From NCBI GenBank assembly GCA_002478145.1, contig DLMI01000074.1:1-34190 (forward strand): a DNA stretch of 34,190 nt, written 5' to 3'. Shown here piece by piece: positions 1-6,896 of the stretch. The stretch is from Acidobacteria bacterium UBA7540 (GTDB taxonomy: Bacteria; Acidobacteriota; Terriglobia; UBA7540). The notes beneath the pieces are model-generated. The model ran no database searches, was not told the DNA's origin, and worked only from the letters and a program-made list of their open reading frames with translations. The position numbers and the translations under genes were made by a program. Numbering within the stretch: the stretch's first letter is position 1; the number at the start of each line of letters is the position of its first letter.

Positions 1-34
1 ATAGGCCAATGGGGGAAACTTAGGGACTGGGGGC

Positions 35-261
35 TAGCCCGCATTTCTCACCACGGGTCTGGAAGGGCGGGGCTCCAGCCCCGCCGTTACAAGGCCTTCC
101 TGATTATTCCTGTGTCCCGTGCCCCGCGCAGTCCCGCGCCTGCGGGACTGCGCGGGGCACCGGACCAACGGAGGGCGGGAGCCGCGATTCCGGCGGGGCT
201 GAAGCCCCGCCCTTCCGGCAGCCCACTACCAGCGTCGAAACGTGGTGAGAAATCCGGGCTA
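35..261. repeat. Triple-nested palindromic element (MITE-like)
   Basis: Three inverted repeats are nested. The outer arms are 35-55 and 241-261 (20 of 21 pair). The middle arms are 61-86 and 191-216 (25 of 26 pair). The innermost arms are 119-137 and 142-160 (19 of 19 pair, 4-nt loop). Transcribed from either side, the whole 227 bp could fold into a long, branched hairpin. There is no convincing reading frame inside; the GC-rich open frames there are by-products of the palindromes. It lies just beyond the 3' end of the leftward MBL gene. The architecture fits a non-autonomous palindromic mobile repeat, but no transposase or target-site duplication could be confirmed. Confidence 0.8.
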
Positions 262-276
262 CGGACTGGGGGAGAA

Positions 277-339
277 CAGTCGGCAGAAAGCAGTAGGCAG
301 CGTCAATCCAAAATCCAAAATCTAAAATCCAAAATCGCC
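277..339. repeat. Degenerate heptamer tandem array A
   Basis: Nine consecutive 7-mers are in exact phase: CAGTCGG, CAGAAAG, CAGTAGG, CAGCGTC, AATCCAA, AATCCAA, AATCTAA, AATCCAA, AATCGCC. The unit switches from a CAG-type to an AATCCAA-type without losing the period. The array overlaps the 3' end of the leftward MBL hydrolase gene, and its AATCTAA unit contains that gene's stop codon (322-324). Confidence 0.8.
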
Positions 340-987
340 CGAGCCCCTGTTCTTGCCGTCCTGCAGGAAGGGGTTTGTTTCCCGCTCCTCGCCAATCACT
401 GTCGCAGGCCCGTGCCCAGGGAAGACCGGCGTTTCATCGGGGAAAATCAGCAGCCGGTTGTGAATGGATCGCAGGATTTCCTCGTATGACCCGCCCCACA
501 GGTCCGTACGGCCGATGCCTCCCTGGAACAGGGTATCACCACTGAAAATCTTCTGTTGCTTGCCCGGAAGGTGGAGCGAGAGGCTGCCAGGAGAGTGTCC
601 GGGCGTGTGCAAGACCTCCAGGACATGCGAGCCGAAGCGCAGAGCGTCACCCTCTTTCAGGAATTGATCCACATCCACAACGCCAGGAGGAAGGAGACCC
701 AGCCATTCCGCCTGCTTGGCCAGGTTCTGGTAGAGAGGCAGATCTGCCGCATGCATCAAGACAGCGGCTCCCGTGGCACGTTTCAACTCCTCGAGGCCAC
801 CCACATGGTCGATATGCGCGTGCGTCGCGACGATGTACTTGGCCCGCAGCTTGTGCTTGGCCAGCACTTCCTGGACACGTTCAATCTCGTCGCCCGGGTC
901 AATAACGATAGCCTCGCCGGTCTCTTCATCGCCGACGATGGAACAGTTACAGGCCAGCATTCCCACGGGAAGAATCTCGTGAATCAT
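322..987 (-). CDS. MBL-fold metallo-hydrolase, glyoxalase II-like
   Basis: This is a soluble 221-residue metallo-beta-lactamase-fold hydrolase of the hydroxyacylglutathione hydrolase/YcbL-like group, which typically cleaves thioesters with a binuclear metal centre. The metal signature THAHIDH is at residues 55-61. The further ligands expected of the family are visible as H131 (TPGHSPGS), D151 (SGDTLF) and H192 (FPGHGP). The N-terminus with NCSIVGDEETGEAIVIDPGD is typical of the family, which supports M1 as the start even though the purine-rich stretch AGCGAGG abuts the ATG. The length is normal, so this is the complete short form without the glyoxalase II C-terminal domain. The last residues (GDFGF) and the TAG stop are encoded by the heptamer array. 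It is divergent from the MobB-like operon. Substrate is unknown. Confidence 0.9.
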   Translation of the reverse strand: MIHEILPVGMLACNCSIVGDEETGEAIVIDPGDEIERVQEVLAKHKLRAKYIVATHAHIDHVGGLEELKRATGAAVLMHAADLPLYQNLAKQAEWLGLLPPGVVDVDQFLKEGDALRFGSHVLEVLHTPGHSPGSLSLHLPGKQQKIFSGDTLFQGGIGRTDLWGGSYEEILRSIHNRLLIFPDETPVFPGHGPATVIGEERETNPFLQDGKNRGSGDFGF

Positions 988-1033
988 CCTCGCTTAGCCT
1001 TCCTTTCGCCCCCCACCATTGTACTCGATTTCG

Positions 1034-1062
1034 TTGACTTGCCTGGGACGCTCTTCTATACT
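1034..1062 (+). promoter_or_regulatory. Sigma-70-type promoter of the MobB-like/PCD operon
   Basis: TTGACT (1034-1039) and TATACT (1057-1062) are separated by 17 nt, each one base from the sigma-70 consensus. They lie about 34 nt upstream of the ATG at 1096, in the divergent spacer between the MBL gene and this operon. Confidence 0.6.
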
Positions 1063-1095
1063 CGTTTCCAACGCGAGCAGGGTGTGCGGCAACAA

Positions 1096-1749
1096 ATGAA
1101 ACTGGTGGTGGTGGGCGGGCAGGTGCGGAAGGTCGGCAAGACCTCGGTGATCGCCGAATTAGTTCGGGGGCTGAATTCACTAGCCTGGACGGCAGTAAAG
1201 ATCAGCCATCACGGCGGCGATGCCGACTCGCAGGATAGTCCATCGGCGGACGACCTCCCGGCGCATCTTGACTTTTTATGGAGCGAAGAAAAGGATCCCA
1301 ATGGACACGACGACACCTCCCGGTACCTCGCGGCGGGGGCGCGGCGCGCGCTATGGATGCGCGCTCGAGGAGGAACACTTGCTCAAGCGCTGCCAGGATT
1401 ACTCAAAGCTCTGGAGGGCGATGAGCACGTGATCGTCGAAAGCAACAGCATACTGGCCTTCCTCAAACCCACGGTCTTTCTGTTTGTAATTGATGAATCG
1501 CGGCGGGAATTGAAGGCTTCAGCAAGGCAGTTCCTCCCCCGGGCGGACGCGTTGGTCACGGTGGGACCTGAGCTCAAGCCGCGCATTTGGCCGGGAATGT
1601 CCCTCCTAATGCTCGAAGACAAGCCAGTCTTCCCGGTGTCGGCGGGTGAGTGGTCGAATCCCGCGCTCAGCCGCTTCGTTCGCGAACGGCTCGCATCGGC
1701 GGGGGAACAGGAGATACTCCTCGGCCCTTCATTCCCAACGCGAGAATAG
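1096..1749 (+). CDS. MobB-like P-loop nucleotide-binding protein
   Basis: A 217-residue soluble protein with an N-terminal P-loop, GGQVRKVGKTS at residues 7-17. This GGxxRxVGKTS form, with one residue more than a canonical Walker A, is reminiscent of MobB-like NTPases, which are linked to molybdopterin-guanine dinucleotide assembly. Downstream there are hydrophobic beta-strand-like segments and the motif VIVESNS, but no membrane segment or signal peptide. The open frame extends further upstream, but that part lies antisense to the MBL gene. The ATG at 1096 sits below a good promoter and starts the conserved MKLVVVGG strand, so I chose it. The stop is 8 nt before the next gene, so the two are very likely co-transcribed. 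Assignment to the MobB family is moderate, and the exact role is not shown by the sequence. Confidence 0.65.
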   Translation: MKLVVVGGQVRKVGKTSVIAELVRGLNSLAWTAVKISHHGGDADSQDSPSADDLPAHLDFLWSEEKDPNGHDDTSRYLAAGARRALWMRARGGTLAQALPGLLKALEGDEHVIVESNSILAFLKPTVFLFVIDESRRELKASARQFLPRADALVTVGPELKPRIWPGMSLLMLEDKPVFPVSAGEWSNPALSRFVRERLASAGEQEILLGPSFPTRE

Positions 1750-1757
1750 GAGCTATC

Positions 1758-2036
1758 ATGGCAGCACTGAGCAAAACGGAAATTCGTGAGAGGCTGAAGA
1801 ATATGCCGGAGTGGTCGCTCATCGACAGTGCGATCTACAAGAAGTTTACTTTCAAATCGTTCCTGCCGGCCATTGCCTTTGTGAATAAGATCGCCGAAGC
1901 CGCCGAACAGGCCAACCACCATCCCGACATCACCATCAATTACAACCAGGTGGGCATCAGCCTTTCGACGCACAGCGAGTCGGGAGTCACGGAAAAGGAC
2001 TTCCGACTGGCAGAAGCTATCGACAAGCTTTACTGA
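1758..2036 (+). CDS. Pterin-4a-carbinolamine dehydratase (PCD/DCoH-like)
   Basis: A compact 92-residue protein of the 4a-hydroxytetrahydrobiopterin dehydratase family, close to the family's usual length. It carries the core motif EQANHHPDI followed by YNQVGISLSTH and the C-terminal GVTEKDFRLAE segment, with the adjacent histidines expected of the pterin-binding site. The start at 1758 is set by AGGAG at 1748-1752, which overlaps the previous stop codon. Family members dehydrate 4a-carbinolamine pterins after aromatic amino acid hydroxylation. No phenylalanine hydroxylase gene is nearby. The gene sits 8 nt behind a MobB-like NTPase, which points to a molybdopterin-related role instead (inference). 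Confidence 0.9.
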   Translation: MAALSKTEIRERLKNMPEWSLIDSAIYKKFTFKSFLPAIAFVNKIAEAAEQANHHPDITINYNQVGISLSTHSESGVTEKDFRLAEAIDKLY

Positions 2037-2152
2037 TGAAAACCTGGCGGTAACAAATCGGAAATCCCGCATTGATCGTAACGTTAATAATCGTTGTCCT
2101 TGGGAGCGAAAGCGAATAGAATCACGCCCATGCTTTGGTCAGGAAAAAGCTG

Positions 2153-2572
2153 ATGTCCACACTCGTGCAATGGATGCACGTGACCGCTGTCGTCATCGGA
2201 GTGGGGGGGATGGCGTTCCTGCTTTTCATCCTGATGCCCTCCCTGGGAGCCTTGGACCCCGAGCACCGCGATCTGCTCACCAAACAGGTCATGGACCGGT
2301 TCCGATGGATAATTTGGTCGGCGATTATCGTGTTGCTCGTTTCAGGGCTCTATAGCATTCGCCAGTATTACTGGGAAATGGCCTGGGGCAAGTTCTGGGC
2401 GCTTTTGACTGTAAAGATTGTTCTCGCCCTCTTCGTCTTCGTCGTTGCGTTGGCGCTGACGTTGCCTTTCAAACTCTTCGACCGGGTCCGCGCTCGACGG
2501 CAAATCTGGCTCTCCATCGCTGTCGGCCTTGCAGTTGTCATCATCTTCATTGCCGCCTATCTACGCCGGTAA
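2153..2572 (+). CDS. Small four-helix integral membrane protein, CopD-like
   Basis: A 139-residue protein with four predicted membrane helices at about residues 9-29, 53-68, 82-105 and 117-136. The opening LVQWMHVTAVVIGVGGMAFL resembles the first helix of CopD and related putative membrane proteins, where a histidine (here H9) often sits near the membrane face. A second histidine, H38, lies in the first loop. I chose the ATG at 2153 over an upstream TTG at 2135 because AGGAAA (2141-2146) is well spaced from it. It is separated by about 115 nt from the PCD gene and may be independently transcribed. Copper transport is only a weak suggestion; it has no CopC partner here. Confidence 0.65.
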   Translation: MSTLVQWMHVTAVVIGVGGMAFLLFILMPSLGALDPEHRDLLTKQVMDRFRWIIWSAIIVLLVSGLYSIRQYYWEMAWGKFWALLTVKIVLALFVFVVALALTLPFKLFDRVRARRQIWLSIAVGLAVVIIFIAAYLRR

Positions 2573-2614
2573 TATGAGGTGAGCAGGCATTCCGTCCTGC
2601 CCGCGCATCGCGAG

Positions 2615-2802
2615 TGCCGCGAAGCGGCATACCGTGAGTAGCCGTAGGTGAAACCTACGGAAAGGAAAGGCGCGAGATCGTTCCGGCCCTGGAGGGGCCG
2701 AATGTTCGTAGGGTCAACCCCGTCGGGGTTGGGCGGTCGGGTGGGCTTTGCCATCCGCAGGTTAAAACCTGCGGCTACTCGCGGTCGGCCCCTACCGGGG
2801 CC
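2615..2802. repeat. Cluster of six short hairpins (REP-like), type 1
   Basis: Six perfect or near-perfect palindromes with 2-4-nt loops follow one another: 2615-2629, 2642-2660, 2684-2700, 2716-2730, 2755-2774 and 2787-2802. Regular spacing and short loops suggest a REP/BIME-like repeat or a transcription-attenuating cluster at the end of the convergent genes at 2153-2572 and 2868-3368. The third hairpin shares its CCCTGGAGGGG core with one at 19348-19364. No gene is seen in 2573-2867. Confidence 0.75.
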
Positions 2803-2825
2803 TGCCACGGTCCTATTCGAATTGC

Positions 2826-2853
2826 GCTTTTCCAGTTTCCAATTTCCAGTTTC
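2826..2853. repeat. Heptamer array B
   Basis: Four in-phase 7-mers: GCTTTTC, CAGTTTC, CAATTTC, CAGTTTC. The array ends 14 nt from the nuoB stop codon at 2868-2870. The unit CAGTTTC is the same as in the long array at 15299-15410. Confidence 0.65.
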
Positions 2854-2867
2854 CGATTGGGCGGGCA

Positions 2868-3368
2868 CTACTTCATGTGGAGGACGGCCTCTTTGAAGGT
2901 CCCTCGCTGCTGCATAATTTTCTTTTGCAGCAGGATGATGGATTGAAGGAGCATCTCAGGCCGCGGCGGGCATCCAGGAACGTACACATCAACAGGAATG
3001 AATTGGTTTACGCCCTGGACGATCGCATAGTTATTGAAAACGCCGCCGGAGGTTGCGCAAGCGCCCATCGAGATCACCCATTTGGGCTCCGGCATCTGCT
3101 CGTAGAGTTTCTTGATCACAGGAACCATCTTTTGCGCGACGCGGCCGGCAACAATCATCAAGTCCGATTGGCGCGGTGAGCCACGGAAGACCTCCGCTCC
3201 AAACCGCGCAATATCAAAACGTGAGGCCCCGGTGGACATCATCTCGATGGCGCAGCATGCCAGACCAAAGCTCATGGGCCAAATCGAGGACTTGCGCGCC
3301 CAATTCACCGCCTGGTCCAGCTTCGTGAAAATCAAACCTTCAAACCCCGATGCTTCGTTTGTTTGCAT
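2868..3368 (-). CDS. nuoB: NADH-quinone oxidoreductase subunit B (orphan copy)
   Basis: This is the 166-residue NuoB/PSST subunit of respiratory complex I, which carries the terminal [4Fe-4S] cluster N2 that reduces quinone at the membrane-matrix-arm junction. The four expected cluster cysteines are all present: the adjacent pair C38-C39 ([10 protein letters not shown]), C104 (MGACATSGG) and C133 (VPGCPPRPE). Length and motif order are normal, so it appears functional. Unusually, no nuoA, nuoC or nuoD flanks it. A palindromic element lies upstream, a nitrilase-family gene lies beyond that, and a hairpin cluster lies downstream. It is therefore either a detached single copy or an extra copy beside a complete operon elsewhere. 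Confidence 0.95.
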   Translation of the reverse strand: MQTNEASGFEGLIFTKLDQAVNWARKSSIWPMSFGLACCAIEMMSTGASRFDIARFGAEVFRGSPRQSDLMIVAGRVAQKMVPVIKKLYEQMPEPKWVISMGACATSGGVFNNYAIVQGVNQFIPVDVYVPGCPPRPEMLLQSIILLQKKIMQQRGTFKEAVLHMK

Positions 3369-3433
3369 GAATCGTACGCCCCTTCAAACACTATTATGCC
3401 ATCTCAGGATTGCGGATGCAATTCATCGCTCAA

Positions 3434-3574
3434 CAGGCTGCGGAAAAACTCGTTTGGCCTGTCATTCCGATGAGCCGCAGGCGACGAGGAATCTCGCATT
3501 GGCTTGAAAACAATCAGAGCGAGATTCCTCGCTCCGCTCGGAATGACAGCTTGGAAGGGTTTTTCCGCAGCCTG
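3434..3574. repeat. Triple-nested palindromic element with TGTCATTCCGA arms
   Basis: The outer arms are 3434-3449 and 3559-3574 (16 of 16). The middle arms are 3459-3470 and 3538-3549 (12 of 12, CTGTCATTCCGA). The inner arms are 3486-3497 and 3519-3530 (12 of 12). The 141-bp element occupies most of the space between nuoB and the nitrilase-family gene. It belongs to the same broad TGTCAT...ATGACA type as copies near 27.2, 30.6 and 32.6 kb. Confidence 0.8.
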
Positions 3575-3589
3575 TCAAGCCGCGAATTA

Positions 3590-4420
3590 CTACGGTCGCA
3601 CCGCAGCTTCCGTGATGGGACCGTACATCTCAGGCCGGCGCGCGGCGATGCGGTCAAACTCCCACTGCCCGGGCACGCGGACCACCCGGTTGAGGTCCGC
3701 CCCCATCAGGTCAAGGTCCGCAATCAGGATTGTCTCCTCGGTTTCACCCGCCTCGGCAAGGACCTTGCCCGTGAAATCTACAATCTGCGAGTGGCCCGCG
3801 AAGCGGAATCCTCGCTCTTCGCCTACACGGTCTGCCGCAACAACGTGAAAGTGGTTCTCCGTGGCGCGAACCTTGGTGGTATGTTGCCAAGAATCTGAGC
3901 CAATGGGCCAATTCGTGGGGATCGCCAGGAGCTGAGCGCCTTTGAGCTTAAGTACCCTGCCCGCCTCCGGGAAGCTGCAATCGAAGCAGATATTGATGCC
4001 AATCTTCCCGTGCAACGTCTCGAACACCGGAAATGGCTTGTCCCCTGGAGCAACAAACCGATCAATCCCGAGATACGGAAGATGGAGTTTGCGAAAAGTG
4101 CCGGCAATTCCCTGTGGAGTCACCACCACAGCAGCATTGAAAATCCGGTCGCCATCGCGCTCGAGCAGGCCAACCACTGCGGTACAATCAAGCGACTTTG
4201 CCGCTTCCCATAGCTTCTCCGAGGAGGGGCCAGGAACCGGCTCTGCCACGGGGTCGGCCTCCTCCCTGCCCGCGAAGCAATAGCCGGTAAGCGCGCATTC
4301 AGGGAACACCACGATCCCCGCGCCAGCACAGGCAGCAGATTCAAGGCCGGCAAGAATTTTCTCCAAGTTCCTTTGTCTCTCCAGGATCTTGACGTTCATC
4401 TGCACCACAGCAACTTTCAT
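3590..4420 (-). CDS. Carbon-nitrogen hydrolase (nitrilase superfamily amidohydrolase)
   Basis: A 276-residue soluble enzyme of the nitrilase superfamily, which hydrolyses amides or carbamoyl groups through a thioester intermediate. The full Glu-Lys-Cys triad is visible: E41 (FPECALTGY), K111 (FRKLHLPYLG) and C145 (NICFDCSFPE). The beginning MKVAVVQMNV is the standard first strand. I chose the ATG at 4420 because GGGAGGATTC lies directly upstream. It is a complete single-domain member (family norm 260-300 residues). The substrate cannot be set from sequence; omega-amidase, N-carbamoyl-amino acid or N-carbamoylputrescine amidohydrolase activity are all possible. The context gives no help. Confidence 0.9.
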   Translation of the reverse strand: MKVAVVQMNVKILERQRNLEKILAGLESAACAGAGIVVFPECALTGYCFAGREEADPVAEPVPGPSSEKLWEAAKSLDCTAVVGLLERDGDRIFNAAVVVTPQGIAGTFRKLHLPYLGIDRFVAPGDKPFPVFETLHGKIGINICFDCSFPEAGRVLKLKGAQLLAIPTNWPIGSDSWQHTTKVRATENHFHVVAADRVGEERGFRFAGHSQIVDFTGKVLAEAGETEETILIADLDLMGADLNRVVRVPGQWEFDRIAARRPEMYGPITEAAVRP

Positions 4421-4499
4421 GAATCCTCCCCCAGCCCTATGGGGCGAGAGCATTTTAGCAGCAATTCGCTTTTGAGGGTCAACGCCCCATCTCCGGGTG

Positions 4500-4580
4500 G
4501 TGGGTCAATTTGATGTAGAGGCGGCTTTACGCCGCCATTCGGCGAGATGAACTCGCCGCTACGGGATCAATTTGACCCAC
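4500..4580. repeat. Palindromic element with two internal hairpins
   Basis: Outer arms 4500-4514 and 4566-4580 pair at 14 of 15 positions. Inside are two small hairpins, 4520-4536 (stem GGCGGC) and 4541-4557 (stem GGCGAG). The remaining spacer, 4581-4805, has no gene that I recognise. Confidence 0.7.
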
Positions 4581-4807
4581 TACCCATCCCCGACCTTCGG
4601 AGAGAAAAAAGCACTCGTCGAGCCTTGCAGCGAAATAGGTCAGGTCCGGAATCGGCCCAATGATCGTCGGCGAGGAGCTTAATGATGCGCCTGTCCGGCC
4701 TTGGATCGTCACCCGTTTCAGCAATTACTCGTGCAAATGCTTCTGACTTGTGCTTAAATCTGGTGTAGGGCTAAGTCACGTTGAGGAATGCTTCCTTACG
4801 CGACGAT

Positions 4808-4816
4808 TGCTATATA
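4808..4816 (+). promoter_or_regulatory. Possible extended -10 promoter
   Basis: TGCTATATA fits an extended -10 (TGn then TATATA), about 28 nt upstream of the ATG at 4844. No good -35 is visible at the standard distance. Confidence 0.35.
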
Positions 4817-4843
4817 CACAAAATCTCAATGCATGGAGGAACT

Positions 4844-5152
4844 ATGAAACGAACACTGATCTCGTGGGCGGTAGGGGTGGCGTTACTGGCCGCTACCTTG
4901 TTACCAGTAGTTTTTCACGCGCAACCTGGATCTCCGCGGCCTGGCGCGCCAGCGGCGACTCCCGGCGCCGCCGCGGCTAGTCCGGCGCCTCAGCATCATC
5001 CGCGGATTGAAGCGGCCATCCAGCACCTGGAGCAAGCCAGGCGGGAGCTTGAGGCTGCCCCATCAGAATTCCATGGGCACCGGGCTAAGGCCATAGCGCA
5101 TGTGGACCACGCGCTCCAGGAATGCCACAGGGCGCTTGAGGCAGGCATGTAA
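4844..5152 (+). CDS. Small secreted His-rich alpha-helical protein
   Basis: A 102-residue protein with a typical Sec signal peptide: KR at residues 2-3, a hydrophobic core at about 5-24 and a likely cleavage after FHA (residue 26). A Pro/Ala-rich linker (27-48) follows. The C-terminal part (about 50-100) looks like a helical hairpin with regularly placed histidines (HHPRIEAAIQHL, EFHGHRAKAIAHVDHAL, CHRAL) and one cysteine. GGAGGA at 4835-4840 selects the ATG at 4844. I do not recognise a named family. Metal binding by the histidines is a possibility only. A likely terminator follows, so it appears to be a single-gene transcript. Confidence 0.8.
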   Translation: MKRTLISWAVGVALLAATLLPVVFHAQPGSPRPGAPAATPGAAAASPAPQHHPRIEAAIQHLEQARRELEAAPSEFHGHRAKAIAHVDHALQECHRALEAGM

Positions 5153-5237
5153 CTTCTATCCCCCAGGCCAGCTTCTTGCTTAGGTGAGATCTGGTCATCC
5201 TCAGTGGACCTGGTTCGGTCCTCGCCGCGAAAATGGG

Positions 5238-5280
5238 ATGGGGCGGCAGCCCGTCACGCTGCCCCATTCGACCTTTTTTT
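5238..5280 (+). terminator. Probable rho-independent terminator
   Basis: A GC-rich imperfect stem (ATGGGGCGGCAGC at 5238-5250 against GCTGCCCCAT at 5258-5267) is followed after a short gap by seven T residues (5274-5280). It lies 86 nt downstream of the small secreted-protein gene. Confidence 0.5.
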
Positions 5281-5435
5281 GCCAATTCCTTTCACTCCAG
5301 CTCAAAACACATCAGCTTACAAATGGGTGCGCGCGGAACAGTGACTTCCACCCCCTCCTGCCTGCCTCCAAATATTGCTTGACAAGAGGCGAAGAAAAAG
5401 CGAAGCTTAGGTTATCCTGATTCTGGAGCTTCGCG

Positions 5436-6491
5436 ATGGCGTCAATCGCTGTTCTGACCAATCGACCCACCCCGGAAATGCCATTAGTGGGGATCGCTCG
5501 CCTGGCGGCCGAAAGTCCCCGGGTCCGCGAGCGCGCCGAGGTGGAGTACTTTGCCCTCCCCTGCCGCTCCACGCTCAACCGCGAATCGAGCGGGCGGATG
5601 CCTTTCGCCTGGACCATCAACCCCTACCGAGGATGCGAGTTCGGCTGCAAGTATTGTTACGCCCGCTACACGCACGAGTTCATGGAGATGTGGGACGGAA
5701 AGGACTTTGAGCGGAAGATCTATGCCAAAATCGGGTCGCCGGAACTCTTGCGCGCGGAACTCCGCCAAGCTAAGGACAGGGGCTTGCCCATCGCTGTCGG
5801 TACGGCGACCGATCCCTATCAGCCGGCGGAAAAGCAGTTCGAGATTACGAAGCGCATGTTGGAAGTCCTCGCCGAGTTCGAAGGGCTGGAATTCTCCATT
5901 ACCACGAAGTCCGTCCTGATTCTTCGCGACCTCGAATTGCTCAGGCTGGTCGCCGCCCGGCACCGCTTCAGCGTTCACATGACAGTAACCACGACAGATG
6001 AACGCTTGGCGCGCCTGCTCGAACCAAAGGCACCGCTACCGGCAAAGCGACTTGAAGCTGTCAAGCAGTTGTCTGAAGCCGGGATCTGCGTGGGCGTGAA
6101 TGCCATGCCCATCCTGCCTGGACTGAACGATTCCGAGAGGTCACTCGAAACCCTGGCGCGTGCGGCGTCCGAGGCTGGTGCGAAGTTCCTGTACGGGAAC
6201 ATCCTTTTCCTGACGCCATCCGCCATGAAACAGTTCATGCCTTTCCTGGAAGAAGAGTTTCCGCGACTGGTCAAGCAGTACCGCAAACTCTACGCTCACT
6301 CGGCCTACCTGAATGGGGATTACAAAGCCCGCATGACGAAGCTTTTGGCGGAACTCCGCGCCCGCTACGGCCTGGAGGGCAATCACGGCGAGCCGCCGCC
6401 GGCCGCGAGACACCCCCAACTGGCGTTGCCGTTCGAGGCGTTAGATGGAAGCACCGCACCTCGTCGGCTGCTCACGCCATGCAATAAGTAG
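5436..6491 (+). CDS. Radical SAM protein, Rv2578c/SplB-like
   Basis: A 351-residue radical SAM enzyme. The cluster-binding motif is CEFGCKYC, with C67, C71 and C74 in the CxxxCxxC order. It is preceded by NPYRG and followed by YARYTHEF, which is characteristic of the Rv2578c family related to spore photoproduct lyase and often labelled DNA repair photolyase. Further family-like blocks are AVGTATDPYQPAEKQ, SITTKS and GVNAMPILPGLND. The ATG at 5436 has GGAG about 7 nt upstream. A TTGACA at 5379-5384 could be a -35, but its -10 is poor. The reaction is unknown. The protein is full length and its motifs are intact. Confidence 0.88.
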   Translation: MASIAVLTNRPTPEMPLVGIARLAAESPRVRERAEVEYFALPCRSTLNRESSGRMPFAWTINPYRGCEFGCKYCYARYTHEFMEMWDGKDFERKIYAKIGSPELLRAELRQAKDRGLPIAVGTATDPYQPAEKQFEITKRMLEVLAEFEGLEFSITTKSVLILRDLELLRLVAARHRFSVHMTVTTTDERLARLLEPKAPLPAKRLEAVKQLSEAGICVGVNAMPILPGLNDSERSLETLARAASEAGAKFLYGNILFLTPSAMKQFMPFLEEEFPRLVKQYRKLYAHSAYLNGDYKARMTKLLAELRARYGLEGNHGEPPPAARHPQLALPFEALDGSTAPRRLLTPCNK

Positions 6492-6558
6492 CGATGACGG
6501 CTGGCAAGCCGGGCATGTTCAGCGTCGGCCGAGCGGACGTCGACCGAGACCTGACAGC

Positions 6559-6591
6559 TTGACAAGGAAAAAATCCTTGCTAAAGTAAGGA
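6559..6591 (+). promoter_or_regulatory. Promoter and palindromic operator of the toxin-antitoxin pair
   Basis: TTGACA (6559-6564) and TAAAGT (6581-6586) are 16 nt apart. Between them lies a perfect palindrome with arms AAGGA (6564-6568) and TCCTT (6574-6578), and a third AAGGA half-site is at 6587-6591 next to the ATG at 6594. This fits autoregulation by the AbrB-type antitoxin. A start site 6-7 nt beyond the -10 would fall almost at the ATG, so the mRNA may be leaderless. Confidence 0.6.
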
Positions 6592-6593
6592 CT

Positions 6594-6896
6594 ATGGCTA
6601 AAGTGACCAGCAAACTCCAAGTGACGATTCCTAAATCGCTCGCGGATAAATATGGGATTCGCCCAGGCGACGAACTCGATTGGGTTCCCGCAGGGGAGGC
6701 GATCCGCGTGGCCCCTGCCCGCCCGGCGGCCCACGAACCCGACCTCGAAACCCGCCTGCGCCTGTTCGATAAGGCCACCGAGCGCCAGCGCGAACGAGCG
6801 AGTAAACTCTCGAGCGACGGGCGGCTGAATACGAAGGAACCCGTGGACCGGGGGTGGAAACGAGAGGACCTTTACACGCGTGGCGGCTCTCATTGA
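6594..6896 (+). CDS. AbrB/MazE-type antitoxin (VapB-like)
   Basis: A 100-residue antitoxin. Residues 1-45 form a SpoVT-AbrB swapped-hairpin DNA-binding domain: AKVTSKLQVTIPKSLADKYGIRPGDELDWVPAGEAIRV. The C-terminal half is charged and probably disordered until it binds toxin (RLRLFDKATERQRERA and a tail ending EPVDRGWKREDLYTRGG). It overlaps the toxin gene by 17 nt, the usual antitoxin-first arrangement. It likely binds the AAGGA palindrome in its own promoter. Confidence 0.88.
   Translation: MAKVTSKLQVTIPKSLADKYGIRPGDELDWVPAGEAIRVAPARPAAHEPDLETRLRLFDKATERQRERASKLSSDGRLNTKEPVDRGWKREDLYTRGGSH

Noticed and set aside
112..489. Rightward open frame of 125 codons
   Set aside because: It runs through the nested palindrome and antisense to the MBL gene; composition is Arg/Pro/Ser-rich by-product.
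556..1095. Upstream extension of the MobB-like reading frame
   Set aside because: It lies antisense to the MBL hydrolase gene, whose metal motifs are unmistakable. The promoter at 1034-1062 and the conserved N-terminus support the ATG at 1096.
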